Origin: Arthrobacter oryzae
GTDB taxonomy: Bacteria > Actinomycetota > Actinomycetes > Actinomycetales > Micrococcaceae
Reading direction: 5' to 3'
Assembly (NCBI RefSeq): GCF_030718995.1
Contig: NZ_CP132204.1
Coordinates: 3,038,001 to 3,102,000 of the forward strand
DNA: 64,000 nt
Within the stretch, counting starts at the first letter, position 1. Every line of letters starts with the position of its first letter. The translations under genes were made by a program, and so were the position numbers. A model generated the notes under the pieces. That model was not told the origin of the DNA. It made no database searches and saw only the letters and a list, made by a program, of their open reading frames with translations. Positions 17,054 through 24,968 of the stretch are shown here, piece after piece.

Positions 17054-19657
17054 ATGGACGTTAGGGCAGGAAATTCACCTTTCCCCCCGGTAATTCGTGT
17101 GGCCGAACTTCGGAAGACAATCACTGCCTTGTCCGGTTCAGACGGTAAAGGCGTCATTGTCACCGGTGCCGCGGGCTCGGGCAGGACAGGGCTCCTTGCC
17201 GCGGCGGCGGAGGCGCTCTCCGGTCAGCTCACGGTCATTGTCCACAGTATTCCGGAGTCCTGCCGCCGAATGAAGTTTGGCATCGGCAGCGTGTTGGCGC
17301 CCGCCCTGCCCTCCGGGTCCAAAGTGTCGCCGCTGAACATCGTTCGGGCGTGCCGGGATGCACTCCGAAGCCAGGACCCGAAAACAAACGGGATCCTGAT
17401 GGTCCTGGACAATGTGGACTACCTGGACGGGACATCCCTGTGGGTCCTGAACCAGCTCCTGGCCGAACCGGACATCAAGATGCTGGCAAGCCACCGCGCC
17501 GACCGGCAGCTGCAGATGGAGCTGATGGAATCCGTGGTTGCCCGGCAGCTGTCCATCGTGACGCTTGATGACCTGACACTGGACCAGCTCCGGACCTTCC
17601 TCGACTACAAATTGCCCGCCCGGCCCGGCCGGACCCTGGTGCGCGACATCCACGCCGCCTCGGGGGCCAATGCGTTAACGGCAAGCTGGCTCGTCGAGGA
17701 AGCGCTGGCGTGCGGCAACATTGTGGAGAGCGGCGGCCGGTGCGCCCTGGTCCGGCCGCCTGACCCGGCAGAGGCACGCCAATTCGACCTCGCCCGCAGG
17801 CGGATTGAGGCCCTGCCCGCGGAGCAGCGCCAGGTTGTCGACTTCCTGGCGGCCGGTGATCCTGCTCCGCTGTCCGTCCTCGCCCGGGCCGTCCCTCCGG
17901 ACGATCTTTCTGCGTTGGAGCAGGGCCAGGTCATCCGGATCCAGATCCGGAGTGACGGCGGTGCTGACGTCATCCTGAACCACGAGGTGGAAGCCAGTGC
18001 GGCACGGAATTTTCCGGGCGGGACGGGGCCGCTGGACCTGCACGGCGAAACGGACCTGCGCGAACGAGGGGCCGGTGCCCCCGGGCGGGCGGGGGATGAG
18101 CCTCTGTGGGATCTCCTTCGGCGGGTGGAAGCCAGCTTGGATTCCGGGGCCGCTGTTGCGGACCTGGACCTCCTGGCCGTGGCCACTGCCGCGAACAATC
18201 TCTATGACAGCGACCGTGCGCTGAAGGCAGCCGAAGCGGTCAAGGCACCGGAACTCCAGCTGCCGGCACAGACGGAGGCGGCCCGCGCGCTGTTCCATTC
18301 CCACGAGTACGGCCGGAGCGCCGAGGTGCTCCGGGGCCTGGTGGAAACCACCCCCGCAGTGTTGAGCATGGAGTTTGCCAGGGCAGTGGCCCTGCTCCTG
18401 CAGGCACTCATGCCCACGAATCCGGGCCGCGACACCCTCCAGTCCGTGCTGGACAGTGCAAGGCGGCGGCTGACCCTTGCGGCGGCCGCATCCATCGGAG
18501 ACGCGGCCGCTGACACTTACCAGAACGCCGTTCAGGATGAGCTGGACGTCCTGCAGCTCTACCTGGAGTCGCGGGATGGAAACTGGCCGAGCCCGGGCGG
18601 GGAGCTCTTCCACCGTCTCTGCCCGCCCGGCGTCTACGACGTCGGCCCCGGCGCGGAGGAGCCGACGGGTACCCACGCAGGCATCCTGCTTCTGGCGCTT
18701 GCTTCCCAAGGGGAGTCAGTGCAGGGAAAGCCCGCTGACGCCGTCGCCCTTTCCGCCCGCGCGCTCAACGCGGTGGAGCGCTTGCCGCGGTGCAGCGTTG
18801 ATTTCCACACCACGGTGCTCACCATCCACGCCTCCAACCTGGCACGGCTGGGGCAGAGTCCTGAAGCCGGGACCACGGACAAACGCGCCGGCCGCAACAA
18901 ATGGATGAGCTACCCCGGCGGGCCGCTGCAAATCTTCCGGGCCATGATGTTCTGCCGGCACGCCGCCGCAGGCCGTGCAGGCGTGGGCGCGTACGGCGCG
19001 GAAGCCTTAACTGCCGCTGAACCGGACGATCCGCTGGCTCTCACTGTGGGCGCGCAGGCCACCGCGGAGTGGCTGACGTGGGACCTTGCGCCGTTGCCCG
19101 GCTCTTTACATTCCGCGGCGGTTGTTTCCGGGGATCCGGCGGGTGAACATCGGGCAGGTGCCGGCGGGGCATCCGACGGCGACGTCGCGGCCCGTCTGGT
19201 CGAAACGTACGCGTCGGTGGCACGTCCGGCCGTTACCGGGGCCTCCGGTCCGCCCCAGAGGTCGTCCGGAAGAACGGCCAAAGCGACGGGCGGCGGGAGG
19301 GGCCGCCGGGCACGTGAGCTGCTGAACCTTGGTGCCGCAGCGAGGCCCGACAGTACGGCGCTTGAGCATGCCGCGGACGGACCGCCGGACTGGCGGTGGT
19401 CGAGTGACGGGAACGGCACTCCTTTGCCCGGCCAATCGCAGGACCGGCCGGGAGCCGCAGATCCCGCCAGGCTCTCGCAACGGGAGCGCGAAGTGGTGAC
19501 GCTTGTGGTCACCGGGATGGGAAGTGCCCGCGTGGCGGAGGAGCTCGGGATCGCCGTGAACACGGTGAACGCGCACCTGCAGAGGATCTACGGCAAGTTG
19601 GGCGTTTCCCGGCGACAGGAGCTGGCTGAACTCTGGAACAGCCTGGACGGGCAATAG
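17054..19657 (+). CDS. LAL-type LuxR-family regulator with variant Walker A motif
   Basis: 867 residues with the same plan as the regulator at 1855: N-terminal ATPase-like domain, helical middle and C-terminal LuxR HTH (about 800-862; LSQREREVVTL..., NTVNAHLQRIYGKL). The P-loop reads GAAGSGRT, with Arg44 where Lys is expected, so nucleotide binding may be weakened or altered. A Walker B-like segment (LMVLDNVDYLD) is near residue 117. The stretch from about 690 to 800 is Gly/Ala/Arg-rich and poorly conserved in appearance. It has its own promoter region with a palindromic operator-like site and is divergent from the lipoprotein gene. Probably part of the polysaccharide regulon. Confidence 0.85.
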   Translation: MDVRAGNSPFPPVIRVAELRKTITALSGSDGKGVIVTGAAGSGRTGLLAAAAEALSGQLTVIVHSIPESCRRMKFGIGSVLAPALPSGSKVSPLNIVRACRDALRSQDPKTNGILMVLDNVDYLDGTSLWVLNQLLAEPDIKMLASHRADRQLQMELMESVVARQLSIVTLDDLTLDQLRTFLDYKLPARPGRTLVRDIHAASGANALTASWLVEEALACGNIVESGGRCALVRPPDPAEARQFDLARRRIEALPAEQRQVVDFLAAGDPAPLSVLARAVPPDDLSALEQGQVIRIQIRSDGGADVILNHEVEASAARNFPGGTGPLDLHGETDLRERGAGAPGRAGDEPLWDLLRRVEASLDSGAAVADLDLLAVATAANNLYDSDRALKAAEAVKAPELQLPAQTEAARALFHSHEYGRSAEVLRGLVETTPAVLSMEFARAVALLLQALMPTNPGRDTLQSVLDSARRRLTLAAAASIGDAAADTYQNAVQDELDVLQLYLESRDGNWPSPGGELFHRLCPPGVYDVGPGAEEPTGTHAGILLLALASQGESVQGKPADAVALSARALNAVERLPRCSVDFHTTVLTIHASNLARLGQSPEAGTTDKRAGRNKWMSYPGGPLQIFRAMMFCRHAAAGRAGVGAYGAEALTAAEPDDPLALTVGAQATAEWLTWDLAPLPGSLHSAAVVSGDPAGEHRAGAGGASDGDVAARLVETYASVARPAVTGASGPPQRSSGRTAKATGGGRGRRARELLNLGAAARPDSTALEHAADGPPDWRWSSDGNGTPLPGQSQDRPGAADPARLSQREREVVTLVVTGMGSARVAEELGIAVNTVNAHLQRIYGKLGVSRRQELAELWNSLDGQ

Positions 19658-19751
19658 TGGGACAATTGTGGAGTAGCACCGCGGACGCAAGCGGTGTGCC
19701 TGCCCGTGGCGGCGAGCCGTCGGCAGGTCTTGCCTATCAAGGAGCTCCAGT

Positions 19752-21083
19752 TTGGTCATGGTATCCACTCCCGCTACCGCAGTCAGCCAGGTCGCGCTCA
19801 GTGATGTCGAGGTCCTGCGGATCCGCAACGACTTCCCCGTCCTGGACCAGGAAGTCAACGGCCGGCCCCTCGTATACCTGGATTCCGGCGCCACCTCACA
19901 GAACCCCCGAAGCGTGCTGGAAGCCGAACAGGAGTTCTACGAGCTGAGGAACGCCGCAGTGCACCGCGGCGCCCACCATCTTGCCGTCCAGGCCACCGAC
20001 GCGTTCGAGGACGCCCGTGCCACCGTGGCCGCCTTTATCGGCTCGGCGGAGGACGAACTGGTCTGGACTGCCAATGCCACCGCTGGCCTGAACCTCCTGG
20101 CCTACTCCTTCTCGAACGCCAGCGTCGGCACCGTCCGGGGCGAGGCCGGCCGCTTCGCCCTGGGACCGGGAGACGAGGTCGTGGTGACGGAGATGGAACA
20201 CCACGCGAACCTGATCCCGTGGCAGGAGCTCTGCCGGCGCACCGGTGCCACGTTGAAGTTCATTCCCATTGACGACGACGGCGCGCTGCGGCTTGAGGAG
20301 GCCGCGCGGCTGATCACAGGGCGTACCAAGGTCCTTGCGTTCACCCACGCGTCAAATGTGCTCGGAACCATCAATCCTGTGTCCGAGCTTGTGAAGCTGG
20401 CCCGCGACGCGGGCGCGCTCGTGGTGCTGGACGCCTGCCAGTCTGCTCCGCACCTGCCCCTCGACGTTAAGGCCCTGGACGTCGACTTTGCCGTCTTCTC
20501 CGGCCACAAGATGCTGGCTCCCACCGGGATTGGCGGCGTCTACGGGCGGCGGGAGCTCCTGAACGCCATGCCTCCGTTCCTGACCGGAGGCTCCATGATC
20601 ACCACCGTGACGATGGAAAAAGCGGAATACCTTCCGGCGCCCCAGCGGTTCGAGGCCGGAACCCAGCCCATCTCCCAGGCGGTGGCGCTCGCCGCCGCAG
20701 CCAACTACCTGCGCGAGACCGGCATGGAACGCATCGCCGGCTGGGAAGCTGCCCTGGGCCAGCGGCTGGTCACCGGGCTGGGCGCCATTGACGGAATCCG
20801 CGTTGTGGGGCCGGGGGCAGGTGTGGAACGGCTCGGCCTGGCAGCCTTTGACGTCGCTGGCGTGCACGCGCACGACGTCGGCCAGTATCTGGACAGCCTC
20901 GGTATCGCCGTCCGCGTGGGCCACCACTGTGCGCAGCCGCTCCACCGGAGGCTGGGCCTGACTGCCACCACCCGGGCGAGTACGTATTTGTACAACACCA
21001 CCGAAGAAGTGGACCTTCTGCTTGAGGCTGTGGCCCAGGTCCGGCCCTACTTTGGTGTCGCGGGCACGGGGGCATCGAAGTGA
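19752..21083 (+). CDS. sufS: Cysteine desulfurase SufS
   Basis: About 443 residues. A PLP-dependent class V aminotransferase-fold enzyme that takes sulfur from cysteine for Fe-S cluster assembly. The PLP Lys is in SGHKMLAPTGIG and the persulfide Cys in RVGHHCAQPLHRR. AAGGAG (19739-19744) is 7 nt from a TTG at 19752 and 13 nt from the ATG at 19758, so the TTG is slightly favoured; the difference is two residues. The stop overlaps the sufU start by 4 nt, indicating coupled synthesis of desulfurase and sulfur acceptor. The rest of the SUF operon is not in the window. Confidence 0.95.
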   Translation: MVMVSTPATAVSQVALSDVEVLRIRNDFPVLDQEVNGRPLVYLDSGATSQNPRSVLEAEQEFYELRNAAVHRGAHHLAVQATDAFEDARATVAAFIGSAEDELVWTANATAGLNLLAYSFSNASVGTVRGEAGRFALGPGDEVVVTEMEHHANLIPWQELCRRTGATLKFIPIDDDGALRLEEAARLITGRTKVLAFTHASNVLGTINPVSELVKLARDAGALVVLDACQSAPHLPLDVKALDVDFAVFSGHKMLAPTGIGGVYGRRELLNAMPPFLTGGSMITTVTMEKAEYLPAPQRFEAGTQPISQAVALAAAANYLRETGMERIAGWEAALGQRLVTGLGAIDGIRVVGPGAGVERLGLAAFDVAGVHAHDVGQYLDSLGIAVRVGHHCAQPLHRRLGLTATTRASTYLYNTTEEVDLLLEAVAQVRPYFGVAGTGASK

Positions 21084-21565
21084 GCGCACTGGACGCGATG
21101 TACCAGCAACTGATCCTGGAACATGCGAAGACCCGCAGCGGATCCGACCTGACGGATGAAGATGCCGCGGCAATGCCTGACCAGGCGGGCGTGGGCCAGT
21201 GCCACCAGCTCAACCCGGTGTGCGGCGACGAAATTACGCTACGCCTGGAGTTGGCGGAAGCGGGTAACCAGTCAACGGTGAAAGGAATCCACTGGAACGG
21301 TGACGGCTGCGCCATCTCAATGGCCTCTGCCTCAATACTGAGCGAACTGTCCGACGGTGCATCGCCGGATGAGCTGGCGGAGATGATCGATCACTTCAGG
21401 GAGCTCATGCGCTCACGAGGCCGGCTGGAGCCGGACGAAGAGATTCTGGGTGATGCGGCGGCCTTGGCCGGGGTCGCAAAATATCCGGCCAGGGTTAAGT
21501 GCGCCATGCTGGCGTGGGTGGCTGCAGAAGATGCGCTGCGGCAGGCCGTAGCCACCAGCCGCTAG
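21080..21565 (+). CDS. sufU: Fe-S assembly sulfur-acceptor protein SufU
   Basis: 161 residues, GTG start overlapping the sufS stop by 4 nt. The three conserved cysteines are in NPVCGD, GDGCAIS and RVKCAML, with the Asp after the first Cys that helps bind zinc in SufU proteins. SufU takes the persulfide from SufS by zinc-ligand swapping and passes sulfur to the SufBCD scaffold. The characteristic insertion (about residues 85-105) that separates SufU from IscU is present. The gene ends 4 nt into the convergent HTH gene. Confidence 0.93.
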   Translation: MSALDAMYQQLILEHAKTRSGSDLTDEDAAAMPDQAGVGQCHQLNPVCGDEITLRLELAEAGNQSTVKGIHWNGDGCAISMASASILSELSDGASPDELAEMIDHFRELMRSRGRLEPDEEILGDAAALAGVAKYPARVKCAMLAWVAAEDALRQAVATSR

Positions 21566-21786
21566 GTCTTGCCGGCCTCCGGATGCTCATCGTCCGAGAG
21601 CGTGGAATGGTGCTGGACGTAGTCCTCGATGGCGTGCTCGGGAACCCTGTACGACCGGCCAAAGCGGACGGCCGGCAGGTCGTGCGCCTTGACGAGCCGG
21701 TACACGGTCATCCGGGACAGCCGCATGACTTCGGCGACCTCGGAAACTGTGAGGAAACGGGTATTGGAAAATCCTTCAGCGGCCAC
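21562..21786 (-). CDS. Small BldC/excisionase-like helix-turn-helix DNA-binding protein
   Basis: 74 residues from the GTG at 21786, which has AGGAGAG 9 nt upstream; a TTG at 21816 would add ten residues but destroy that leader. The MerR-like winged HTH covers most of the protein (FLTVSEVAEVMRLSRMTVYRLVKA, then LPAVRFGRSYRVPEHAIEDYV). The size and pattern fit the BldC/excisionase-like group common in actinobacteria. No integrase or other phage genes are nearby, so a host regulator is likelier than an excisionase. A tandem 19-bp repeat and a sigma70-like promoter lie directly upstream. Confidence 0.85.
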   Translation of the reverse strand: MAAEGFSNTRFLTVSEVAEVMRLSRMTVYRLVKAHDLPAVRFGRSYRVPEHAIEDYVQHHSTLSDDEHPEAGKT

Positions 21787-21802
21787 TGTTCTCAGCTCTC
21801 CT

Positions 21803-21840
21803 GGGACGTAGTTCAATCCTGGGGACGTACTTCGATCCTG
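21803..21840 (-). repeat. Tandem 19-bp direct repeat in the HTH gene leader
   Basis: Two head-to-tail copies: GGGACGTAGTTCAATCCTG (21803-21821) and GGGACGTACTTCGATCCTG (21822-21840), differing at two positions. They lie between the promoter and the GTG start of the HTH gene, where BldC-like proteins that bind direct repeats could autoregulate. Confidence 0.6.
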
Positions 21841-21878
21841 AGATAAACGTCGCTGAGCCGATCGCCGATCCTACGGCT

Positions 21879-21907
21879 ACTTTATGGCATGGTGAGCTTG
21901 ATGTGAA
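21879..21907 (-). promoter_or_regulatory. Sigma70-like promoter for the HTH gene
   Basis: On the minus strand TTCACA (-35, 21902-21907) and TAAAGT (-10, 21879-21884) are separated by 17 nt. They sit about 40 nt upstream of the tandem repeats and about 95 nt upstream of the start codon. Confidence 0.4.
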
Positions 21908-21983
21908 GAGCGCACCGCTATGGGGAAAAAGACAAGTAGTGGTTACTCTAGTCGCGTTCAGGGGAGGCACGTAGCCTCGTCAT

Positions 21984-22121
21984 ATGGTCGATAGCCAGGA
22001 CGAGAGCGAATGGCGGCAAACGCAGCACAGGATTCACAGGGCTGAAATTGTCTGCGTTATAGCGCTGGTGGTGCTCACGGTGCTGACGATCATGGCAGGG
22101 TTCTCCGATTTTGTCCGGTAA
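21984..22121 (+). CDS. Tiny single-pass membrane protein (45 aa)
   Basis: ATG at 21984, TAA at 22119-22121. A charged N-terminus of about 20 residues (VDSQDESEWRQTQHRIHRAE) is followed by one hydrophobic helix (IVCVIALVVLTVLTIMAG) and a short tail. GGGGAGG lies about 16 nt upstream, farther than ideal. It ends about 50 nt before a strong bidirectional terminator, and another tiny membrane protein faces it from the other side; this layout supports both being genes. Not assigned to a family. Confidence 0.5.
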   Translation: MVDSQDESEWRQTQHRIHRAEIVCVIALVVLTVLTIMAGFSDFVR

Positions 22122-22169
22122 TTCCGCTTGCGCTGGTCGCGGGACGCAATATCCGCCGGCGCGGAAAAC

Positions 22170-22208
22170 AAAAAACTCCGGCAGGTGGAGACCCGCCGGA
22201 GTTTTGTT
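22170..22208. terminator. Bidirectional intrinsic terminator
   Basis: AAAACTCCGGC (22172-22182) pairs with GCCGGAGTTTT (22195-22205), flanked by an A-run on the left and T-rich sequence on the right. It sits between two convergent small genes. Confidence 0.85.
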
Positions 22209-22228
22209 TGGTTTGGAAATTCGGAAGA

Positions 22229-22360
22229 TTAGTGGGGAAATACAAGAATTACCCACGCGATAAGCCCCAATAGGGTCAGTGCGAAATACAGCGACCAGTT
22301 TCTGCGGTCGACTTTACGGTGGCTGCCATGCCAAACCCGTTCCATATCGTTCGCGTCCAT
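22229..22360 (-). CDS. Tiny single-pass membrane protein (43 aa)
   Basis: On the minus strand, ATG at 22360 and TAA at 22229-22231. The N-terminus is polar and basic (MDANDMERVWHGSHRKVDRR), followed by a hydrophobic helix (WSLYFALTLLGLIAWVILVF) and PH at the end. There is no clear Shine-Dalgarno. The stop is about 20 nt from the bidirectional terminator. Family not recognised; the coherent N-in membrane topology and position argue for a real gene. Confidence 0.5.
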   Translation of the reverse strand: MDANDMERVWHGSHRKVDRRNWSLYFALTLLGLIAWVILVFPH

Positions 22361-22474
22361 AGCAGAAATTTACGGCTTATCACGTTCCGATAACAGCGTG
22401 TCGCACACCTCACTTATGCCCCCTCATACTCCATTTGCAGCTCCGGGTACTCGAGTGGCCGGCCGGGCCGCCCG

Positions 22475-22696
22475 CTAGCTGACCAGCGCGGCGATGCCGA
22501 TGGCCGCCGTGGCGGCGCCAAGCACCAGCGAGACGGACACCAGGACCACGTGGATCGTGAGGAACCGGGTGGCCTTGCCGGCCGTGTCACGGGCCCGCGG
22601 ATCCTTCATCACTCGCTTAAGGAACTGCGGCCAGACCACCAGGGACCAGACGCCGGCGACGATCAGGACCCAAGCCAGGGCAACAGGAAGCTGCAC
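22475..22696 (-). CDS. SCO4848-family small membrane protein
   Basis: 73 residues from a GTG start 3 nt after the stop of the DUF2505 gene. Two hydrophobic segments (about 5-22 and 47-70) flank a basic loop (PQFLKRVMKDPRARD). It resembles a conserved small actinobacterial membrane protein family known by its Streptomyces member SCO4848. Last gene of an operon with the SDR and DUF2505 proteins. Function unknown. Confidence 0.75.
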   Translation of the reverse strand: MQLPVALAWVLIVAGVWSLVVWPQFLKRVMKDPRARDTAGKATRFLTIHVVLVSVSLVLGAATAAIGIAALVS

Positions 22697-22699
22697 CGG

Positions 22700-23197
22700 T
22701 CAGTGGCTTTCCAGCCAGGCCTGCGCCTGCTGGGACTGGATGTTCAGTGCCTTGCCCACCATGGGCTCGGCAGCATCGGCAATCTTGCCGCCCAGGAACG
22801 GAACCGAGGATGTCACGTTGCCCTCGAGTTCAACACGGGTGCTGCCGCCGTCGGCGACCAGCCGCTGCACTGCGCTGACGTCCAGCGGGGCACCGGCGAT
22901 CTTCAGGCTGATGCTGCTCTGCCGTGAACCGTCAGCACCAGGGGCTTCCCACGTCTCGAGCTGGGTGACAGTCAGGCGTTCGCCCACGAACTTGCGGGCA
23001 ATCTCCGGCAGCCGGGTGGTGGGCAGGGTGCGCACCGAGGTGGTGCTGAAAGCGCCGGCAACATCGCCGTCGACCTTGAACGATTCAAGGGTTCCGCCCA
23101 CCAGTTCACTGGTGTGGCGCTGGAAGTCTTCGTTGGCGAACACAGCGGTGATGCGATCGACGCTGTGCGGCAGGGTGGTGGAAGCACTCAGTGCCAT
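22700..23197 (-). CDS. DUF2505 domain protein
   Basis: 165 residues from the ATG at 23197, which has GGAGG 5 nt upstream; a longer frame adds 11 residues without a ribosome site. The sequence fits DUF2505, an actinobacterial family with an SRPBCC/START-like appearance (alternating beta strands, C-terminal helix with a polar tail). Such folds bind hydrophobic ligands, but no role is established. It lies 54 nt after the SDR gene, whose C-terminus also has an SRPBCC-like domain, so the two may handle a common lipid-like molecule. Confidence 0.82.
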   Translation of the reverse strand: MALSASTTLPHSVDRITAVFANEDFQRHTSELVGGTLESFKVDGDVAGAFSTTSVRTLPTTRLPEIARKFVGERLTVTQLETWEAPGADGSRQSSISLKIAGAPLDVSAVQRLVADGGSTRVELEGNVTSSVPFLGGKIADAAEPMVGKALNIQSQQAQAWLESH

Positions 23198-23251
23198 TGT
23201 TCCTCCATGGGGTTGGGGGGTGTGGGGCATCGGTTTTTTGCCTCACACATC

Positions 23252-24748
23252 CTACGTGGTGGAAGTGGCGGACTCCGATTCGGCCTCAGCCAGTTTTTGG
23301 GCAGCAGCTGAAATGTTGTGTGACATGGCCGGAAAAATGACGCTGTGGAACGGCAGCACGGCGAGCCAATACAGTTTTCCGCTGAGCCCCTTCGGGAAGA
23401 AGATGGCGCGCTGCCGGTAGAGGCTGCCGGTGCCTTCCGGCTCCACTGAAAGCTCCAGCCACGCGCGGCCCGGTGCACGCATTTCCGCCCGAAGCCGCAG
23501 CAGGCGGCCCCGTTCGATCCGTTCGGCGCGCCACCAGTCCACCACTTCACCCTCGGCAAGCAGGTGCGGGTGCCGGCGGCCGCGGAGGAGTCCGGCGCCT
23601 CCGGTCAGCTTGTCCAGCCAGCCGCGGACCCGCCACGCCAGCGGGAGGGAGTACCAGCCGTTGCGGCCGCCGATTCCCTCGATGATGGTCCAGACATACT
23701 TCGGATCCACCGGGCTGGAGTAGCTTCGCTCATCGACGTAGACCCTGTGTCCGGCCCAGTCCGGGTCGCTCGGCAGCGGGTCGGCGTCCGCGCCGGCGCT
23801 TGCCCAGGTTGTTTCCACCTGGGCATCGCGTTCCTTGCCCAATGCGAGAGCGACGGCCCGCCGGTACGGCGTCAGGCCGCCCTCAGGCTGAGGTATGAAG
23901 TCGTCAATGTCGTGCTCCCGCGCTACGGCGTCGTGCTGGAGCGATTCAACGAGCGGCAGCGACATGGACAGCGGGATGGGCGTGGTCAGGGCTACCCACA
24001 TGCCTGCGAGCTTCGGCGCGGGAATGGGCAGGGCGAGCACCACGCGGTAGGGCAGGCCCGCCTCGGCGGCGTACTCCTTCATCATTCCCGCGTAGGTAAG
24101 AACCTGCCTGCACCCGATGTCGAAGCTGCGGTTGATGTGCCCTTCCAGGGACGCCGCGGAGACGAGGTAGTACAGCACGTCCCTGACGGCGATTGCCTCG
24201 ATCCGGTTCCGCACCCAGCTCGGGGCCGGCATGAGGGGGAGCGTCTCTGAAAGGTGCCGGATCATCTCGAACGATGCCGAGCCGGATCCGATCACGACGC
24301 CCGCCTGGAACACCACCGCGTCCACCGGACTCGCGAGGAAGACCTTGCCGACGGCCTCCCGGGAGCGCATGTGCGTTGAGAGTTCGGCGCCCTCCGGGTG
24401 CAGGCCGCCGAGGTAGACAATTCTCTTCACGCCTGCACCGGCGGCCGCTTTGGCGGCGGTCTCCGCCATGGCTTTCTCTTTGGCCTCGAAACCGGCACCG
24501 GCAGCCATTGAGTGGACCAGGTAGTAAAGCACGTCGACGCCGTCCAGCGCAGTCCGGAGCATGTCGCCGTCGTCGAGGCTGCCCTGGATGACCTCGACCT
24601 GATCCAGCCACGGCACGCCGGCAATTTTGGCCGGAGTCCGGACCACAACCTTCACCGTGTGCCCGGCCTCGAGGAGCCGGGGGACCAGCCGCCCGCCGAT
24701 ATAACCGGTGGCGCCGGTAACAAGCACGGTTTTCGGGATGCCGTTCAT
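23252..24748 (-). CDS. SDR-family NAD(P)-binding oxidoreductase with C-terminal DUF2867 domain
   Basis: 498 residues from the ATG at 24748, preceded by AAGGAGATCC; the frame stays open upstream but lacks a better start. The N-terminal Rossmann fold begins TVLVTGATGYIGGRLV (NAD(P)-binding, atypical SDR). The C-terminal part (about 330-490) resembles DUF2867, which often follows NmrA/NDUFA9-like domains. Substrate unknown; a quinone- or lipid-related role is possible. First gene of a three-gene operon with the DUF2505 and SCO4848-like proteins, and divergent from mfd. Confidence 0.85.
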   Translation of the reverse strand: MNGIPKTVLVTGATGYIGGRLVPRLLEAGHTVKVVVRTPAKIAGVPWLDQVEVIQGSLDDGDMLRTALDGVDVLYYLVHSMAAGAGFEAKEKAMAETAAKAAAGAGVKRIVYLGGLHPEGAELSTHMRSREAVGKVFLASPVDAVVFQAGVVIGSGSASFEMIRHLSETLPLMPAPSWVRNRIEAIAVRDVLYYLVSAASLEGHINRSFDIGCRQVLTYAGMMKEYAAEAGLPYRVVLALPIPAPKLAGMWVALTTPIPLSMSLPLVESLQHDAVAREHDIDDFIPQPEGGLTPYRRAVALALGKERDAQVETTWASAGADADPLPSDPDWAGHRVYVDERSYSSPVDPKYVWTIIEGIGGRNGWYSLPLAWRVRGWLDKLTGGAGLLRGRRHPHLLAEGEVVDWWRAERIERGRLLRLRAEMRAPGRAWLELSVEPEGTGSLYRQRAIFFPKGLSGKLYWLAVLPFHSVIFPAMSHNISAAAQKLAEAESESATSTT

Positions 24749-24968
24749 GTGGATCTCCTTGGAACGTCGCGGAATGCGTCGATGCACAGCCAGCTTATCA
24801 ATCCAGGTTTTTCCAGAGACGCCTGATTGAAGCCGGGGCAAGTGAACCGGGCATCCACTACGCGCACGGCGCTCCGCCATCGCGGTAGGCTGGGAAGACC
24901 CGGGATTCTCGCGAATTTCGGGTTTTCGTGTTGCCTGCCTTCCCGTGATCATTTCAGGAGCTTCTGCC

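Noticed and set aside
21562..21786. HTH protein as a phage excisionase
   Set aside because: No integrase, att repeat or phage gene is nearby, and the neighbours are housekeeping; a BldC-like regulator fits better.
22441..22462. GTACTCGAGTGGCC resembles the GAGTGG half-sites of the polysaccharide promoters
   Set aside because: It lies in a short gap after a gene's 3' end, with no TA block at the right spacing on either strand.
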